NCBI RefSeq assembly: GCF_003703475.1
Contig: NZ_RDQM01000004.1
Span: forward strand, 124,001 to 188,000
Length of the DNA: 64,000 bases
Direction: 5' to 3'
Source of the DNA: Allofranklinella schreckenbergeri
GTDB taxonomy: Bacteria; Pseudomonadota; Gammaproteobacteria; Burkholderiales; Burkholderiaceae_C
A program made the translations under genes and the position numbers. Under the pieces are notes generated by a model. The model was not told the origin of the DNA. It saw only the letters and a list, made by a program, of their open reading frames with translations, and ran no database searches. Positions 1-8,851 of this stretch are shown here, piece by piece (within the stretch, counting starts at the first letter, position 1; each line of letters starts with the position of its first letter).

Positions 1-1040
1 CCATAGCGCTTTTTGTACTCCTGGCTGAAGCGCCCCATGTGGGCAAAGCCCCAGCGCAAAGCCACGCCGGCCACGCTGGCCGAATCGGCGCTGCCAAGCT
101 CATGGCGCGCACGCTCCATGCGCACATCACGCAGGTAACGCATGGGGCTGACGCCCAGAAACTCCTTGAATCCCGCATAGAGGCTGCGCACGCTCACCCC
201 GGCTTCCTGCGCCAATTGCTCCGCGCTCAGAGGTTCGTGGGCATAGGCCTGCACAAAAGCCTGGGCGCGGCGGATATGGCGCGGCAGCACGGCGCTGCGG
301 CGCTGCGGCTGCGCCTGCCAGTGGTTGTGGGCGTGGGTGGAAAGCAGCACCGAGGCCGCCAATTGCTCGATCTGCGCCAGCACCAGCTTGTGCTGCGTCA
401 AATCCGGCGTCTGCTGCGCGCACTCGGTCAGGTACGACAACAGGCTGCACCACGGCGCGCATTCGCGCCAGCGAAACCCCAGCTCGAAATGCAAAGGCCG
501 ATGCAGCTTGTGGCCCAAATGGCCCACCAGCGTGCGCTCCACCAGCGAGCGCGACAGCCGCAGCATGAGCTGGTCGTTGCCGCTATGCCAGCGCATATGG
601 CTGGCCTCTTGCGGGCTGAGCACGCTGGCCAGCTCGGGACCGGAATCGATGCTTTGCCTGCCAATGGCGATATGGGCATGGCCTGCCAGCGGCATTTGCA
701 CCAGAAAAAAATCCTCCAGCTCGCCAGGCTGAATCTGCACGGTGGCGCCATAGCGCAAGCGGCTGAGCGACAGCTCGCCCAGAGCGACGTGGTGCATGCG
801 CGCATCCAGGCGCTCGCCCAGCGTGGTTTGCGTCAGCGCATGCGGGCGCATGACGCGCCCGACCGCAGCGCGCGTCTCCTCCAAATCGGCGGAGGCAAAC
901 AAAAGATGCTCTGGCGCGTTGAAAAAGCGTTCAATGGTGGCGATGGGAGCGCTAACCCCTCGGGCATGGGCCGTGGGGCATGGCGGCTGTGCTGGGGTCA
1001 CGGGAGCTGCCTCCTCTTGTGGCTGTCGGGTAGCGGCCAT
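1..1040 (-). CDS. AraC-family transcriptional regulator (3' end off window)
   Basis: Transcriptional activator or repressor of the AraC/XylS family. The frame reads on the minus strand from an ATG at 1040 and leaves the window at base 1, so the last few residues are missing. About 346 residues are visible. The first 230 or so form an effector/dimerisation domain of the AraC-binding-like type, with stretches such as LEDFFLVQMPLAGHA. The last 95 are the double helix-turn-helix DNA-binding domain, recognisable from LSAEQLAQEAGVSVRSLY, GVSPMRYLRDVRMERAR and the closing WGFAHMGRFSQEYKKRYG. The effector cannot be told from sequence. It is divergent from the gene at 1223, with about 180 bases between them. 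Upstream ATG/GTG choices would change only the first few residues. Confidence 0.9.
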   Translation of the reverse strand, partial: MAATRQPQEEAAPVTPAQPPCPTAHARGVSAPIATIERFFNAPEHLLFASADLEETRAAVGRVMRPHALTQTTLGERLDARMHHVALGELSLSRLRYGATVQIQPGELEDFFLVQMPLAGHAHIAIGRQSIDSGPELASVLSPQEASHMRWHSGNDQLMLRLSRSLVERTLVGHLGHKLHRPLHFELGFRWRECAPWCSLLSYLTECAQQTPDLTQHKLVLAQIEQLAASVLLSTHAHNHWQAQPQRRSAVLPRHIRRAQAFVQAYAHEPLSAEQLAQEAGVSVRSLYAGFKEFLGVSPMRYLRDVRMERARHELGSADSASVAGVALRWGFAHMGRFSQEYKKRY

Positions 1041-1134
1041 CCTAGCGTTGGCACTGGCCTTTGGCGTTAGAGGGAAACCCGCGTTTTGGCCTGCAAATCA
1101 TCCACTTTTGGCATGCGCTATCCGTTTTTGGCAG

Positions 1135-1157
1135 CTAGAGCGTTTCATGAACTTTGC
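1135..1157 (+). repeat. Diverged solo copy of the CTAGAGCG terminal repeat
   Basis: The 23 bases beginning CTAGAGCGTTTCATGAAC match the inverted end of the MITE-like element at 27605-27879 at 20 of 23 positions. A weak partner, TACGCTCTATG, lies about 50 bases downstream, so this may be an 80-bp decayed element in the region between the AraC-type gene and the gene at 1223. Confidence 0.45.
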
Positions 1158-1222
1158 ATCCTTGAAGCCGCCCCAAATCCCGCCCGGCAAAGGCCGTAGG
1201 CGATACGCTCTATGATCCCCCC

Positions 1223-1741
1223 ATGCGACTGCCCACCCTCTCCCGCCCCCCTGCCCCGGACCGGCCCCGAAGCCCGCGCGAGCGTTCGGCCCGTCTGGCC
1301 GTGTTGGGCGTGTTGTGGGGACTGCTCTCCCTCCTGGCTGCAACGCAGTTTGAATTCGACTGGCTGGCGCGCGAGATGCAGGCATGGCGCTCGCCGCCAG
1401 CGCAGCAGCCTCCACCAGCACCGCAACAGGAGCCGTTAACTGCATCTTCCATCACTTGGGCAGGGAGCTCTCACACGTACGCCGTTCGTACGCCCAGCCC
1501 CAACACACCACCGCCAACACACCCTGCCTGGAACTGGGCCGCTAAAGCTTTGGGCACGTTGGCTGTCGCATTTGCGCTGGCGGGCTTGTGGCGGCAGGAA
1601 CACTGGCGCGCTGTCATGCTGGCACTCGCCTTGGGGGTGGGTGGCATCGCGTTTCACGGGGTGTACACGTTGGCCTCGGCGATCTTGCCGCTAATCGCCC
1701 TCCTGCTGCTCATCGGCGCCTTTTTGGGCATGCTGGGCTAG
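1223..1741 (+). CDS. Hypothetical inner-membrane protein
   Basis: A 172-residue protein of unknown function. The first 20 residues are rich in Arg and Pro, which fits a cytoplasmic N-terminus. A hydrophobic segment follows at about 25-42, then a Pro/Gln/Thr-rich stretch at about 55-100 that is probably a periplasmic linker. Two or three further membrane segments occur at about 107-122 and 130-170. The start ATG at 1223 is the only one giving the full first segment. It lies 30 bases before the TPR gene at 1772 in the same direction, so the two are probably cotranscribed. I recognise no family; the call rests on hydrophobicity and codon-position GC bias. Confidence 0.65.
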   Translation: MRLPTLSRPPAPDRPRSPRERSARLAVLGVLWGLLSLLAATQFEFDWLAREMQAWRSPPAQQPPPAPQQEPLTASSITWAGSSHTYAVRTPSPNTPPPTHPAWNWAAKALGTLAVAFALAGLWRQEHWRAVMLALALGVGGIAFHGVYTLASAILPLIALLLLIGAFLGMLG

Positions 1742-1771
1742 CACATCACGCAAAAGGAAAGGCAGGGCAGG

Positions 1772-3268
1772 ATGCGCTTGAGCAAGAAAGTGGTGAGCCG
1801 GACAGAGGAGCTGATCCACGATGGCGATTACGCAGGCGCGCTGGCGTTGGTGGATGGTTTGCTGGCTGGCAGCCCGCAAGTGCCTGCCCTGCACTGGTAC
1901 CGCAGCCGCTGCCTGATGGGCCTGCACCGCCATGATGAAGCGCGCCAATGCCTCGCCAAGGTGTTGGAGGAGCGCCCCAATTTCGTGCCTGCCTTGATGG
2001 TGCGCGTCAAGTTGGCGCGCGATACGCATGAGCGCTTTGATGTGGAGCCTTTGCTGCGGCGTGTGCTGGTGCTGGAGCCTGAGCGCGCCCGCGCGATGTA
2101 TTGGCTGGCCGATACTTTGCTGATGCGCGGCGATGGCCACGAGCGCGAGGCGTTGGCGTTGCTGGACAAAAGCATTGCTCTGGCGCCCGACTTGCTCAAG
2201 GCGCGCAACCGCCGCGCGGACTTTTTGCTGGCCACCGCGCGCGAAATCGATGCCTCCAGCGAAATCGTCACCGACGATAAAGGCCAGCGCAGCGACAAGC
2301 GCAAACTGGAAGCGGCCTTGGCCGATTTCCAGTTCATCCTCCAGCACAAGCGCACGGAGCGGGCCGTGATGCGGGCGGCCAATGCGCTGCTACGCCTGGG
2401 GCGCAAGCAAGAGGCCGCGCAATTGTTCGACCAAATGCTGGAGAAAATCGGTGGCAACGACCCCAAGCGCGATACGCTGGAGCGGCTGCACCCGCAAACG
2501 CCACCGGGCCACGATGCCCAGTCCACCGCCAGCGCCTGGGGCGGCAAATTGAAAAAAGCCCTGAAAGGCACATCACCCCAAGCCACCGCTTTGCGCTTTG
2601 CCATGCAGATTTATCAAGCGGCCTTCGAGCCTGCGCCTGGGCTGCGCAAAGTGGATGCCAAACATCTGCCACCCTATCAACGCAAGTTTGCCGACCAATG
2701 CACCAAGGCGTTGCAGCCGCTGGGCTTCAAATGTCTGGACGATGCCGAAGCGGTGCACCTGAGCGAGCGCGATGGCCAACCCGCGCTGATGCGCATCTTC
2801 ACCCACCCTACCCTGGGCGTTTTCATCACGCGCGCCTACCCACCCAGCCTGCGGCAGCGCCTCTGCGGCCAATTGGATACGTATGTGGAAGGCATGGCGA
2901 TGTTGAGCAACGATGTGTTCGTGGGCGTCTGCCGCAGCTCACGCGATGTGCTGGACTTCGGCGGCAAAGCCTATCGGCTGAACATCGTGCCGCCGCAAGC
3001 CCCTTTGCTGGAGATGGTCAAACGCCAGCGCAAGCACTTGGGCGCTGCGTGGAAGGAGTTTCCAGGCGTGCATCTGATTGTTCCGCAGGACTTGACCGAT
3101 CTGGAGGAGCAATGGGTGCGCCGCAACAGCGCCAAAAAGGCCCATCGCCAGGCTATCGACTACGTGACGGAGGAGGAGTTGCGCCGCCTGCTTGGGCCCC
3201 AGTTTGAACCGCTGCATGCGCAAGTCGATGCGCTGCTGGAGCAATTGGTGCAAGGGCGACTGCCATAA
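1772..3268 (+). CDS. Tetratricopeptide-repeat protein of unknown function
   Basis: A 498-residue protein without signal peptide or membrane segment, so probably cytoplasmic. Residues 10-215 hold several TPR-like helical pairs, for example [33 protein letters not shown] and [16 protein letters not shown], which suggest a protein-binding scaffold. Residues 255-498 are a second region without a recognisable domain; it starts near a basic linker and contains [17 protein letters not shown] and [13 protein letters not shown]. The start has AAAGGAAAGG a short way upstream. It follows the small membrane protein at 1223 by 30 bases. Presence of TPRs is clear; any specific role is unknown. Confidence 0.8.
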   Translation: MRLSKKVVSRTEELIHDGDYAGALALVDGLLAGSPQVPALHWYRSRCLMGLHRHDEARQCLAKVLEERPNFVPALMVRVKLARDTHERFDVEPLLRRVLVLEPERARAMYWLADTLLMRGDGHEREALALLDKSIALAPDLLKARNRRADFLLATAREIDASSEIVTDDKGQRSDKRKLEAALADFQFILQHKRTERAVMRAANALLRLGRKQEAAQLFDQMLEKIGGNDPKRDTLERLHPQTPPGHDAQSTASAWGGKLKKALKGTSPQATALRFAMQIYQAAFEPAPGLRKVDAKHLPPYQRKFADQCTKALQPLGFKCLDDAEAVHLSERDGQPALMRIFTHPTLGVFITRAYPPSLRQRLCGQLDTYVEGMAMLSNDVFVGVCRSSRDVLDFGGKAYRLNIVPPQAPLLEMVKRQRKHLGAAWKEFPGVHLIVPQDLTDLEEQWVRRNSAKKAHRQAIDYVTEEELRRLLGPQFEPLHAQVDALLEQLVQGRLP

Positions 3269-3360
3269 GAACTTGCTCCAAAGCCGCCAGAGGCGCTCCC
3301 GTTGGCACGCGGCAGACCTGCGACAATGCGCCCCCTTTGCAAAACACATGGAACACCCGC

Positions 3361-3897
3361 ATGGCCTCAATCAACAAAGTTATCCTCATTGGCAACCTTG
3401 GGCGCGACCCGGAATTGCGCACTTTCCCCAGTGGCGGCCAGATTGCCACTGTCGGCTTGGCCACCTCGGAACAATGGCGCGATAAGCAATCGGGCGAGCG
3501 ACGCGAACAAACCGAGTGGCACAACCTGGTCTTCAACGACCGACTGGCCGAAATCGCCTCGCAGTACCTGCGCAAAGGCTCTCAAATCTACGTAGAGGGG
3601 CGCTTGCGCACGCGCAAATGGCAAGACCAAAACGGCCAGGAGCGCTCCACCACGGAAATCCGCGTCGATGTCATGCAGATGCTGGGCGCGCGTGGCGGCA
3701 GTGGCGGCGATGGCTACGACAGCCAAGGCGGCCAAAGTGGCTATGGCGGCGGCTACAGCCGTGCGCCCGCGCAGCCATACAGCGCCCCAGCGCCTGCCCC
3801 CATGCAGCAGGCACCAGCCGCCCCGCCCGCTGCGTCCCACCAGCCCGCTCCCCAGCAAGGCTACAGCGACTTCGAAGACGACGATATCCCCTTCTGA
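3361..3897 (+). CDS. ssb: Single-stranded DNA-binding protein SSB
   Basis: Binds single-stranded DNA in replication, repair and recombination, and recruits partner proteins through its tail. The 178-residue product has the OB fold at about 1-110 ([20 protein letters not shown] at the start, then the [20 protein letters not shown] region and [13 protein letters not shown]). A Gly-rich then Pro/Ala/Gln-rich linker spans about 112-165, and the acidic tip DFEDDDIPF closes the protein. I chose the ATG at 3361 because the conserved N-terminus begins there. An in-frame ATG eight codons upstream would add an unconserved extension. It sits about 90 bases after the TPR gene and before fabA. Confidence 0.97.
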   Translation: MASINKVILIGNLGRDPELRTFPSGGQIATVGLATSEQWRDKQSGERREQTEWHNLVFNDRLAEIASQYLRKGSQIYVEGRLRTRKWQDQNGQERSTTEIRVDVMQMLGARGGSGGDGYDSQGGQSGYGGGYSRAPAQPYSAPAPAPMQQAPAAPPAASHQPAPQQGYSDFEDDDIPF

Positions 3898-4070
3898 TGC
3901 CCGCCGCGCGCCAGTTCGCGCGCCGCAGTTTTTGCTGTTTTCTCCCTCTGGCGGGGCGCAATCCCCGTTCTATACTCGCGGCCTTTTGCGCAGTCGCGGT
4001 GCGGCTCTGGCTTGCCCGTGCGAGCCGCCTGCCGCAACGGCGCTTGCAGCCCTGCTTTGGAAGAATCGCT

Positions 4071-4574
4071 ATGGTGGAATCCTTTAACTACGAACAACTG
4101 ATTGCCTCCGGAGAGGGGCGGCTGTTTGGGCCCAACAGCGGCAAGCTCCCTCTGCCGCCGATGCTGATGTTCGACCGCATCACCCACATCGACGACGAAG
4201 GCGGCGCACACGGCTTGGGGCGCATCGTGGCCGAGTTGGATGTGAAACCCGATTTGTGGTTTTTCGCCTGCCACTTCAAGGACGACCCCGTCATGCCCGG
4301 CTGCCTGGGGCTGGATGCAATGTGGCAGCTCATCGGCTTTTACCTGACCTGGCTGCGCCTGCCCGGCAAAGGGCGCGCCTTGGGCGCGGGCGAGGTCAAG
4401 TTCACGGGCGAAGTCAAACCCGATGTGAAGCTGGTCACGTATGAAATCGACATCAAGCGCGTGATTCGCCGCAAGTTGAATATGGCCATTGGCGATGCCC
4501 GCCTGCTGGCCGATGGCCAGGAGATTTACACCGCGCAAGATTTGCGCGTAGGCTTATTCGAGGCGGGCAAATAA
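4071..4574 (+). CDS. fabA: 3-hydroxydecanoyl-ACP dehydratase/isomerase FabA
   Basis: Bifunctional enzyme of unsaturated fatty-acid synthesis. It dehydrates 3-hydroxydecanoyl-ACP and isomerises trans-2- to cis-3-decenoyl-ACP. The 167-residue hot-dog-fold protein carries the active-site His68 in [13 protein letters not shown] and Asp82 in LGLDAMWQ, matching FabA rather than FabZ. The ATG at 4071 gives the normal N-terminus. The usual partner fabB is not in the window: the next gene downstream, folB, is on the opposite strand. About 170 bases separate it from ssb, so it may have its own promoter. Confidence 0.95.
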   Translation: MVESFNYEQLIASGEGRLFGPNSGKLPLPPMLMFDRITHIDDEGGAHGLGRIVAELDVKPDLWFFACHFKDDPVMPGCLGLDAMWQLIGFYLTWLRLPGKGRALGAGEVKFTGEVKPDVKLVTYEIDIKRVIRRKLNMAIGDARLLADGQEIYTAQDLRVGLFEAGK

Positions 4575-4704
4575 GCCCCGGCCCTCACGGCGCTTCAACG
4601 CTTGGCAGCGGCCTATGCCCGGCACTGGGCATAGGCCGCTGTTGCGTTTATCGGCGACGCGGCTGCGTTTGCGGCTGCATTTGCGTCTGGCCTGGGGCAG
4701 CCAC

Positions 4705-5070
4705 CTACCACTGGCCTGTCTCCATATGAATGGCGACTTCGCAATCGTCAAAAATTTCCAGCTTGGCGATGCGCACGCGCACGCCGATCACGCCAGGTAG
4801 TTGCATCAGGCGGTGGGAGACTTTGCCGATCAGCGTTTCCAGCAAATTGACGTGCTCAGCCGTGCATTCATCGATGATGATCTGGCGCACTTTGCGGTAA
4901 TCCAACACGCTGTGGATATCGTCATCGGCGGGCAGCAGCGGCTGGGTGCCCTGGTGCAACTGCGCATCCACCTGGATGGGCTGCGGGCGGCTGCGCTCGT
5001 GCTCGAGGATGCCCAAGTTGGCGTGAAAACGCAGGCCGGTCAGCGAGAGGGTTTGCTTGCCTTTAAGCAT
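4705..5070 (-). CDS. folB: Dihydroneopterin aldolase FolB
   Basis: Converts 7,8-dihydroneopterin to 6-hydroxymethyl-dihydropterin in folate synthesis. The 121-residue length is normal. The family pattern is visible: a first strand LSLTGLRFHANLGILEHER with the conserved Glu, DYRKVRQIIIDEC in the middle, and NLLETLIGKVSHRL with the conserved Glu and Lys. It is convergent with fabA. Its upstream neighbour on the same strand is a pteridine-reductase-like SDR (5181-5993), with 110 bases between. This pairing supports a shared pterin/folate role. Confidence 0.93.
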   Translation of the reverse strand: MLKGKQTLSLTGLRFHANLGILEHERSRPQPIQVDAQLHQGTQPLLPADDDIHSVLDYRKVRQIIIDECTAEHVNLLETLIGKVSHRLMQLPGVIGVRVRIAKLEIFDDCEVAIHMETGQW

Positions 5071-5180
5071 AGATAGGGCGAAAGAAAAGAGAAACGGCGC
5101 GCAACCCAGCCACTATGCACGCGCAGGCGCATCAACACCTGCGCGCTACGGCCGGGGCGCAACAAGCGGGGAGCGCGTAC

Positions 5181-5993
5181 CTAGCCCCCGCCTGCCATCT
5201 TGGAAAAATCGCGTTCAAAACGCATCAGGTGCTGGCCGCCATCGACCAGCACGGTCGTGCCCGTCATGGAAGTATTGGAGAGCGCAAAGTGCACGGCGGC
5301 GGCCACATCGTCCACGGTGGAGGAGCGCCCCAGCGGGCTGAGGCGGTGCAGGCGGGCGAAGCTGGCCTCGTCGAGGAACTCGCTGGTCAGTGTCAAGCCC
5401 GGCGCCACGCCCACTACGCGCACCAGCGGCGCCAAAGCCAAGGCCAGCATGGTGCCCGCAGCCTCCAGCGCGGCTTTGGAGAGGGTGTAGCTGAGAAAGT
5501 CCGGGTTCTGGTTCCACAGCTTTTGATCCAGCAAATTCACCACCACGCCCAGCGGGCGCGCGGCATCGGCGGGTGCCTTCTCGCCCCCCGCATCGGCCCA
5601 GCGCTGTTGGCAATGTGCATGCAAGGCCTGGGCCAGCACGATGGGGGCTGCCACATTGCTGCACATATGCTGCTGCAACTGGGCGTAGGAGAAGCTGCCC
5701 GCATCGTCGAACGTAAAGCGTGAGGCGCTATTGATCACCGCATCCACCCGCCCGAAATGCGCCGCAACGGCAGGCAACAAGGCGGCTGTTTGGGCTTCAT
5801 CATCAAAATCGCAGGCAAACACCGCGCTGCGCGCGCCTGCGGCCTGGCATGCCTGGGCGCTCGTCTGTGCGGCGGCGGCAGAGTGGCGGTAGTGAATGGC
5901 CACATCCCAGCCCTGGCGGGCCAAGTGCAGCGCAATGGCCGCCCCCAGGCGCAGGCCTGCGCCCGTCACCAGCGCCACGGGGCGCTGCGCCAT
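5181..5993 (-). CDS. Short-chain dehydrogenase, pteridine reductase (FolM/PTR1)-like
   Basis: A Rossmann-fold SDR of 270 residues that probably reduces dihydropterins with NADPH. The cofactor loop reads TGAGLRLG at 10-17, which fits the TGxxxRxG form typical of pteridine reductases and FolM rather than the ordinary TGxxxGxG. NSAS lies at 88-91, and the catalytic Tyr169 and Lys173 in SYTLSK. Proximity to folB supports the pterin assignment, but substrate is inferred. The ATG at 5993 puts the first strand right at the N-terminus; an in-frame ATG at 6056 is an alternative, and neither has a clear ribosome-binding site. It is divergent from the methyltransferase at 6090. Confidence 0.8.
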   Translation of the reverse strand: MAQRPVALVTGAGLRLGAAIALHLARQGWDVAIHYRHSAAAAQTSAQACQAAGARSAVFACDFDDEAQTAALLPAVAAHFGRVDAVINSASRFTFDDAGSFSYAQLQQHMCSNVAAPIVLAQALHAHCQQRWADAGGEKAPADAARPLGVVVNLLDQKLWNQNPDFLSYTLSKAALEAAGTMLALALAPLVRVVGVAPGLTLTSEFLDEASFARLHRLSPLGRSSTVDDVAAAVHFALSNTSMTGTTVLVDGGQHLMRFERDFSKMAGGG

Positions 5994-6089
5994 CGGCGGG
6001 CCATCGGGCCGGCGCTCTGGCGGACACACAGACGAATGCGACAAGGGATCGGGCATAAGCAAATGGGGAGGGGCTGCGACAATCGCGGC

Positions 6090-7373
6090 ATGCAAAACCA
6101 CACCAACAGCGGCAGCGGCGCGCACCGCACGCCTTCTCACACCATCGGTCACGCCAGCGACGGCGCAAGTGTAGACCTGTCGCAGCAGCCCACAGCGCAC
6201 ACCCGGCCGCCCAACGCTTTGCTGGCGCGCATCCACCAGGCCATCGCCTCGGCAGGTGGCTGGCTGCCGTTTGATGCTTTCATGCAAATGGCCTTGTACG
6301 AGCCGGGCCTGGGGTATTACAGCCACAGCCGCCCGAAAATCGGCCGCATGCCTGCCGACGGCAGCGCGTCAGGCCGACAGCCGGGCAGCGATTTCGTCAC
6401 CGCGCCGGAGATCTCCCCCCTCTTTGGCCAATGCATTGCCGCGCAAATCGCCCAGGCGCTCACCTACACTGGCGTGGATACGGTGTACGAATTCGGCGCG
6501 GGCAATGGCACCTTGGCGCGCGACATCCTGCGCCAGATCGGCGGACAAGTGGCGCGCTATTGCATCGTCGATGTCTCCGGCGCGCTGCGCGCACGCCAGG
6601 CAGAGACGCTGGCGGAATTTGGCGATCAGGTGCAATGGTTGAGCGAGTTGCCACCCGCCATCCACGGCGTGCTGCTGGGCAACGAGGTGCTGGATGCCAT
6701 GCCCGTCAAACTGCTGGCGCGCCACGCCAATGGCTGCTGGAGCGAACGCGGCGTAAGCCTGGATGACAGCCAAACCCTGAGCTGGCAGGATCGCCCCACG
6801 GCGCTGCGCCCGCCGTGTGACCCCTGGCAGGACGATGAGGCCGACAGCGCCACCGCCCCCCCTCTTGATGCAGCAGGCGGCGATGCGGCCCAGGCTTTGA
6901 GCTACCTGACGGAAATCCACCCTTGGGCGGAAGCCTTCATCCGCACCACCTCCGAGCGCCTGCGCCAAGGCGCTGCGCTGTGGATCGATTACGGCTTTGG
7001 CGAAGCCGAGTACTACCACCCCCAGCGCCGCACGGGCACCTTGGTGTGCCACCATCAGCACCGCATGGACGACCAGCCCCTGCAACACGTAGGTGAAAAA
7101 GACATCACCAGCCACGTGGACTTCACCGCCGTGGCCGTGGCCGCCCAGCACGCTGGCCTGGAGGTGCTGGGTTACACCACGCAGGCGCACTTTCTCATCA
7201 ATTGCGGCATCCAGCGCCTGCTGGAGCAAGCGACGCTGCCCGAGCGCATCATGGCCGCCAAGCTGCTGCACGAGCACGAAATGGGGGAGCTGTTCAAAGT
7301 CATCATGCTTGGCCCCGGCCCGTTCTGGGAACCCCTGGGCTTTCAGAATGGCGACCGCACCCATACACTGTGA
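6090..7373 (+). CDS. SAM-dependent methyltransferase, MidA/NDUFAF7 family
   Basis: A 427-residue class I methyltransferase of the former DUF185 family. Its mitochondrial relative NDUFAF7 methylates an arginine in a complex I subunit; the bacterial substrate is less certain. The N-terminal signature WLPFDAFMQMALYEPGLGYY is clear. The SAM-binding loop is EFGAGNGTLARDIL at about 132-145, and the family motif LLGNEVLDAMPV is near 195. The start ATG at 6090 lies 96 bases from the divergent SDR start; the first 45 residues are polar and poorly conserved, so a later start is possible. Palindromic element A follows 81 bases after the stop. Confidence 0.88.
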   Translation: MQNHTNSGSGAHRTPSHTIGHASDGASVDLSQQPTAHTRPPNALLARIHQAIASAGGWLPFDAFMQMALYEPGLGYYSHSRPKIGRMPADGSASGRQPGSDFVTAPEISPLFGQCIAAQIAQALTYTGVDTVYEFGAGNGTLARDILRQIGGQVARYCIVDVSGALRARQAETLAEFGDQVQWLSELPPAIHGVLLGNEVLDAMPVKLLARHANGCWSERGVSLDDSQTLSWQDRPTALRPPCDPWQDDEADSATAPPLDAAGGDAAQALSYLTEIHPWAEAFIRTTSERLRQGAALWIDYGFGEAEYYHPQRRTGTLVCHHQHRMDDQPLQHVGEKDITSHVDFTAVAVAAQHAGLEVLGYTTQAHFLINCGIQRLLEQATLPERIMAAKLLHEHEMGELFKVIMLGPGPFWEPLGFQNGDRTHTL

Positions 7374-7454
7374 GCGCCTGCCCCCTCCCGCAAGCGGCAG
7401 CGGGCGTCAAACGACTGGCGTCGCTGCCCAGGGGCCGCAGATGCACAGATTTTT

Positions 7455-7524
7455 TACCAATCAATAAGAAAAAAATAAGCCTATTTCGGCATGATAGAAA
7501 TTAATCTTTATTTCCGTTGATTGA
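7455..7524 (+). repeat. Palindromic intergenic element, copy A
   Basis: AT-rich inverted repeat with left arm CCAATCAATAAG and right arm TTTCCGTTGATTG around the core TATTTCGGCATGAT. The core reads in the same direction as the methyltransferase gene that ends at 7373. The right arm reaches the possible TTG start at 7521 of the M48 protease gene. Confidence 0.85.
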
Positions 7525-7562
7525 CAATTCCAAGAACAGGCTTTGACGCCGCCCCTCCCGCC

Positions 7563-8444
7563 ATGCGTTACAGCAATCCCCCCCTCTCCAGCATCGACCA
7601 CGAAGCCGCCTTGCACGCCGAGCGCGGGGAATTTGCCCGCCTGCTGCTCATCGTCGCGGGCATTGTGCTGGCGCTGTTGCTGGCGCTGGACAGGCTGGCG
7701 GTCTGGGCCGCGCCACGGCTGCCCTTTGCCTGGGAAGTGGAAATCGCCCGCAGCACCGGGCTGGACACGCTCGCGCTGGGCATGAAAGACAGCCAGACCA
7801 GCATTGATGCGGCGCAGCAGCAAGCCCTCACGGCCGAGCTGCAACGCCGCCTCGACCGCATCGCCCAGGCCATCGAGCTGCCGCCCGACATCCGCCCCAC
7901 CGCCCACTTTGTGGACAGCCCCACCATCAACGCCGTGGCCACCCTGGGCGGCCATGTCGCCGTGTTCGCAGGCCTGCTGCGCCAGCTTGAATACGAGGAG
8001 GAGCTGGACGCCGTGCTGGCCCACGAGCTGGGCCACATCCAGCACCGCCACATGGTGCGCCAGCTCAGCCGCGGCCTGAGCGCGGCGGCCGCTTTGGGGC
8101 TGGTCGGCATCCGCTCGCCCACCCTCAACCGCTGGCTGATTGGCGATGTGCAGCGATTGAGTCAACTGGCCTATTCGCGCCAGGCCGAGCAGGAAGCCGA
8201 CGCCACCGCAGCACAGGCTTCGCTGCGGCTGTACGGCCACACCGGCGGGCTACAGCAACTGTTTCAACGCTTTCAGGCCCTGCACGCAAAGCACGGCGGC
8301 GATTACGGCGAATGGGCCAGCATGCTGCAAACCCACCCCCATCCGGCCGAGCGCCTGCGCGCCATCCCCAACTCCGGCGCGGCCCATGCGACCCTGACGC
8401 CACTGCGCGGCGCGGTCAAGCTCGGCCCCAACCCCAACAAATAA
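7563..8444 (+). CDS. M48-family membrane zinc metalloprotease
   Basis: A zinc endopeptidase of 293 residues resembling HtpX/Oma1-type proteases. One membrane segment lies at about 26-45. The zinc site HELGH is at 154-158 inside VLAHELGHIQHRH, and the third ligand is probably the Glu of RQAEQEADATAA. The closing THPHPAERLRAI is also typical of the family. The protease domain most likely faces the periplasm. I chose the ATG at 7563; a TTG at 7521 inside repeat element A would add 14 unconserved residues. It is followed after 86 bases by a YbjQ gene in the same direction. Confidence 0.88.
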   Translation: MRYSNPPLSSIDHEAALHAERGEFARLLLIVAGIVLALLLALDRLAVWAAPRLPFAWEVEIARSTGLDTLALGMKDSQTSIDAAQQQALTAELQRRLDRIAQAIELPPDIRPTAHFVDSPTINAVATLGGHVAVFAGLLRQLEYEEELDAVLAHELGHIQHRHMVRQLSRGLSAAAALGLVGIRSPTLNRWLIGDVQRLSQLAYSRQAEQEADATAAQASLRLYGHTGGLQQLFQRFQALHAKHGGDYGEWASMLQTHPHPAERLRAIPNSGAAHATLTPLRGAVKLGPNPNK

Positions 8445-8450
8445 AGACCA

Positions 8451-8475
8451 GGCAAGGCAAGGCAAGGCAAGGCAA
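8451..8475 (+). repeat. Five tandem GGCAA units
   Basis: Five perfect head-to-tail copies of GGCAA lie in the gap between the M48 protease gene and the YbjQ gene. This is a short simple repeat prone to copy-number slippage; no coding frame crosses it. Confidence 0.8.
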
Positions 8476-8530
8476 GCCACGCCTTGCCATGTACTCAACC
8501 CTTCATCTTCATCTGCAAGGAGCGCAAGCT

Positions 8531-8845
8531 ATGTTGATCAGCAATATGGAATTCGTGCCAGGGCGGCGCGTGGTGGAACACCTGGGCGTCGTGCAAGGCA
8601 GCACCGTGCGCGCCAAGCACGCGGGCAAAGACTTCATGGCCGGCCTGAAAAACATCACCGGCGGCGAGCTGAAAGCCTATACCGAGCTGCTGACCGAAGC
8701 ACGCCAGCAGGCCACCGACCGCATGGTGGCGCAGGCCAGCCAAGTCGGCGCCAACGCCGTGCTGAATGTGCGCTACGTCACCACGGCCGTTACCGCTGGC
8801 GCGGCGGAAATCCTCGCCTATGGCACGGCGGTCGTGCTGGAGTGA
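8531..8845 (+). CDS. YbjQ-family (heavy-metal-binding-like) protein
   Basis: A 104-residue single-domain protein of the YbjQ/UPF0145 family, which forms pentamers in solved members; function is not established. The family pattern runs the whole length: VVEHLGVVQGSTVRA, then a helix with LLTEARQQATDRM, GANAVLNVRY, and ILAYGTAVVL at the end. CAAGGAGCG precedes the ATG at 8531. It lies six bases before a second gene that carries the same domain fused to a membrane region, so the pair is probably an operon of paralogues. Confidence 0.9.
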   Translation: MLISNMEFVPGRRVVEHLGVVQGSTVRAKHAGKDFMAGLKNITGGELKAYTELLTEARQQATDRMVAQASQVGANAVLNVRYVTTAVTAGAAEILAYGTAVVLE

Positions 8846-8851
8846 TGCGCC

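Noticed and set aside
4071-4574. FabZ instead of FabA
   Set aside because: The [12 protein letters not shown] and LGLDAMWQ blocks and the length match FabA.
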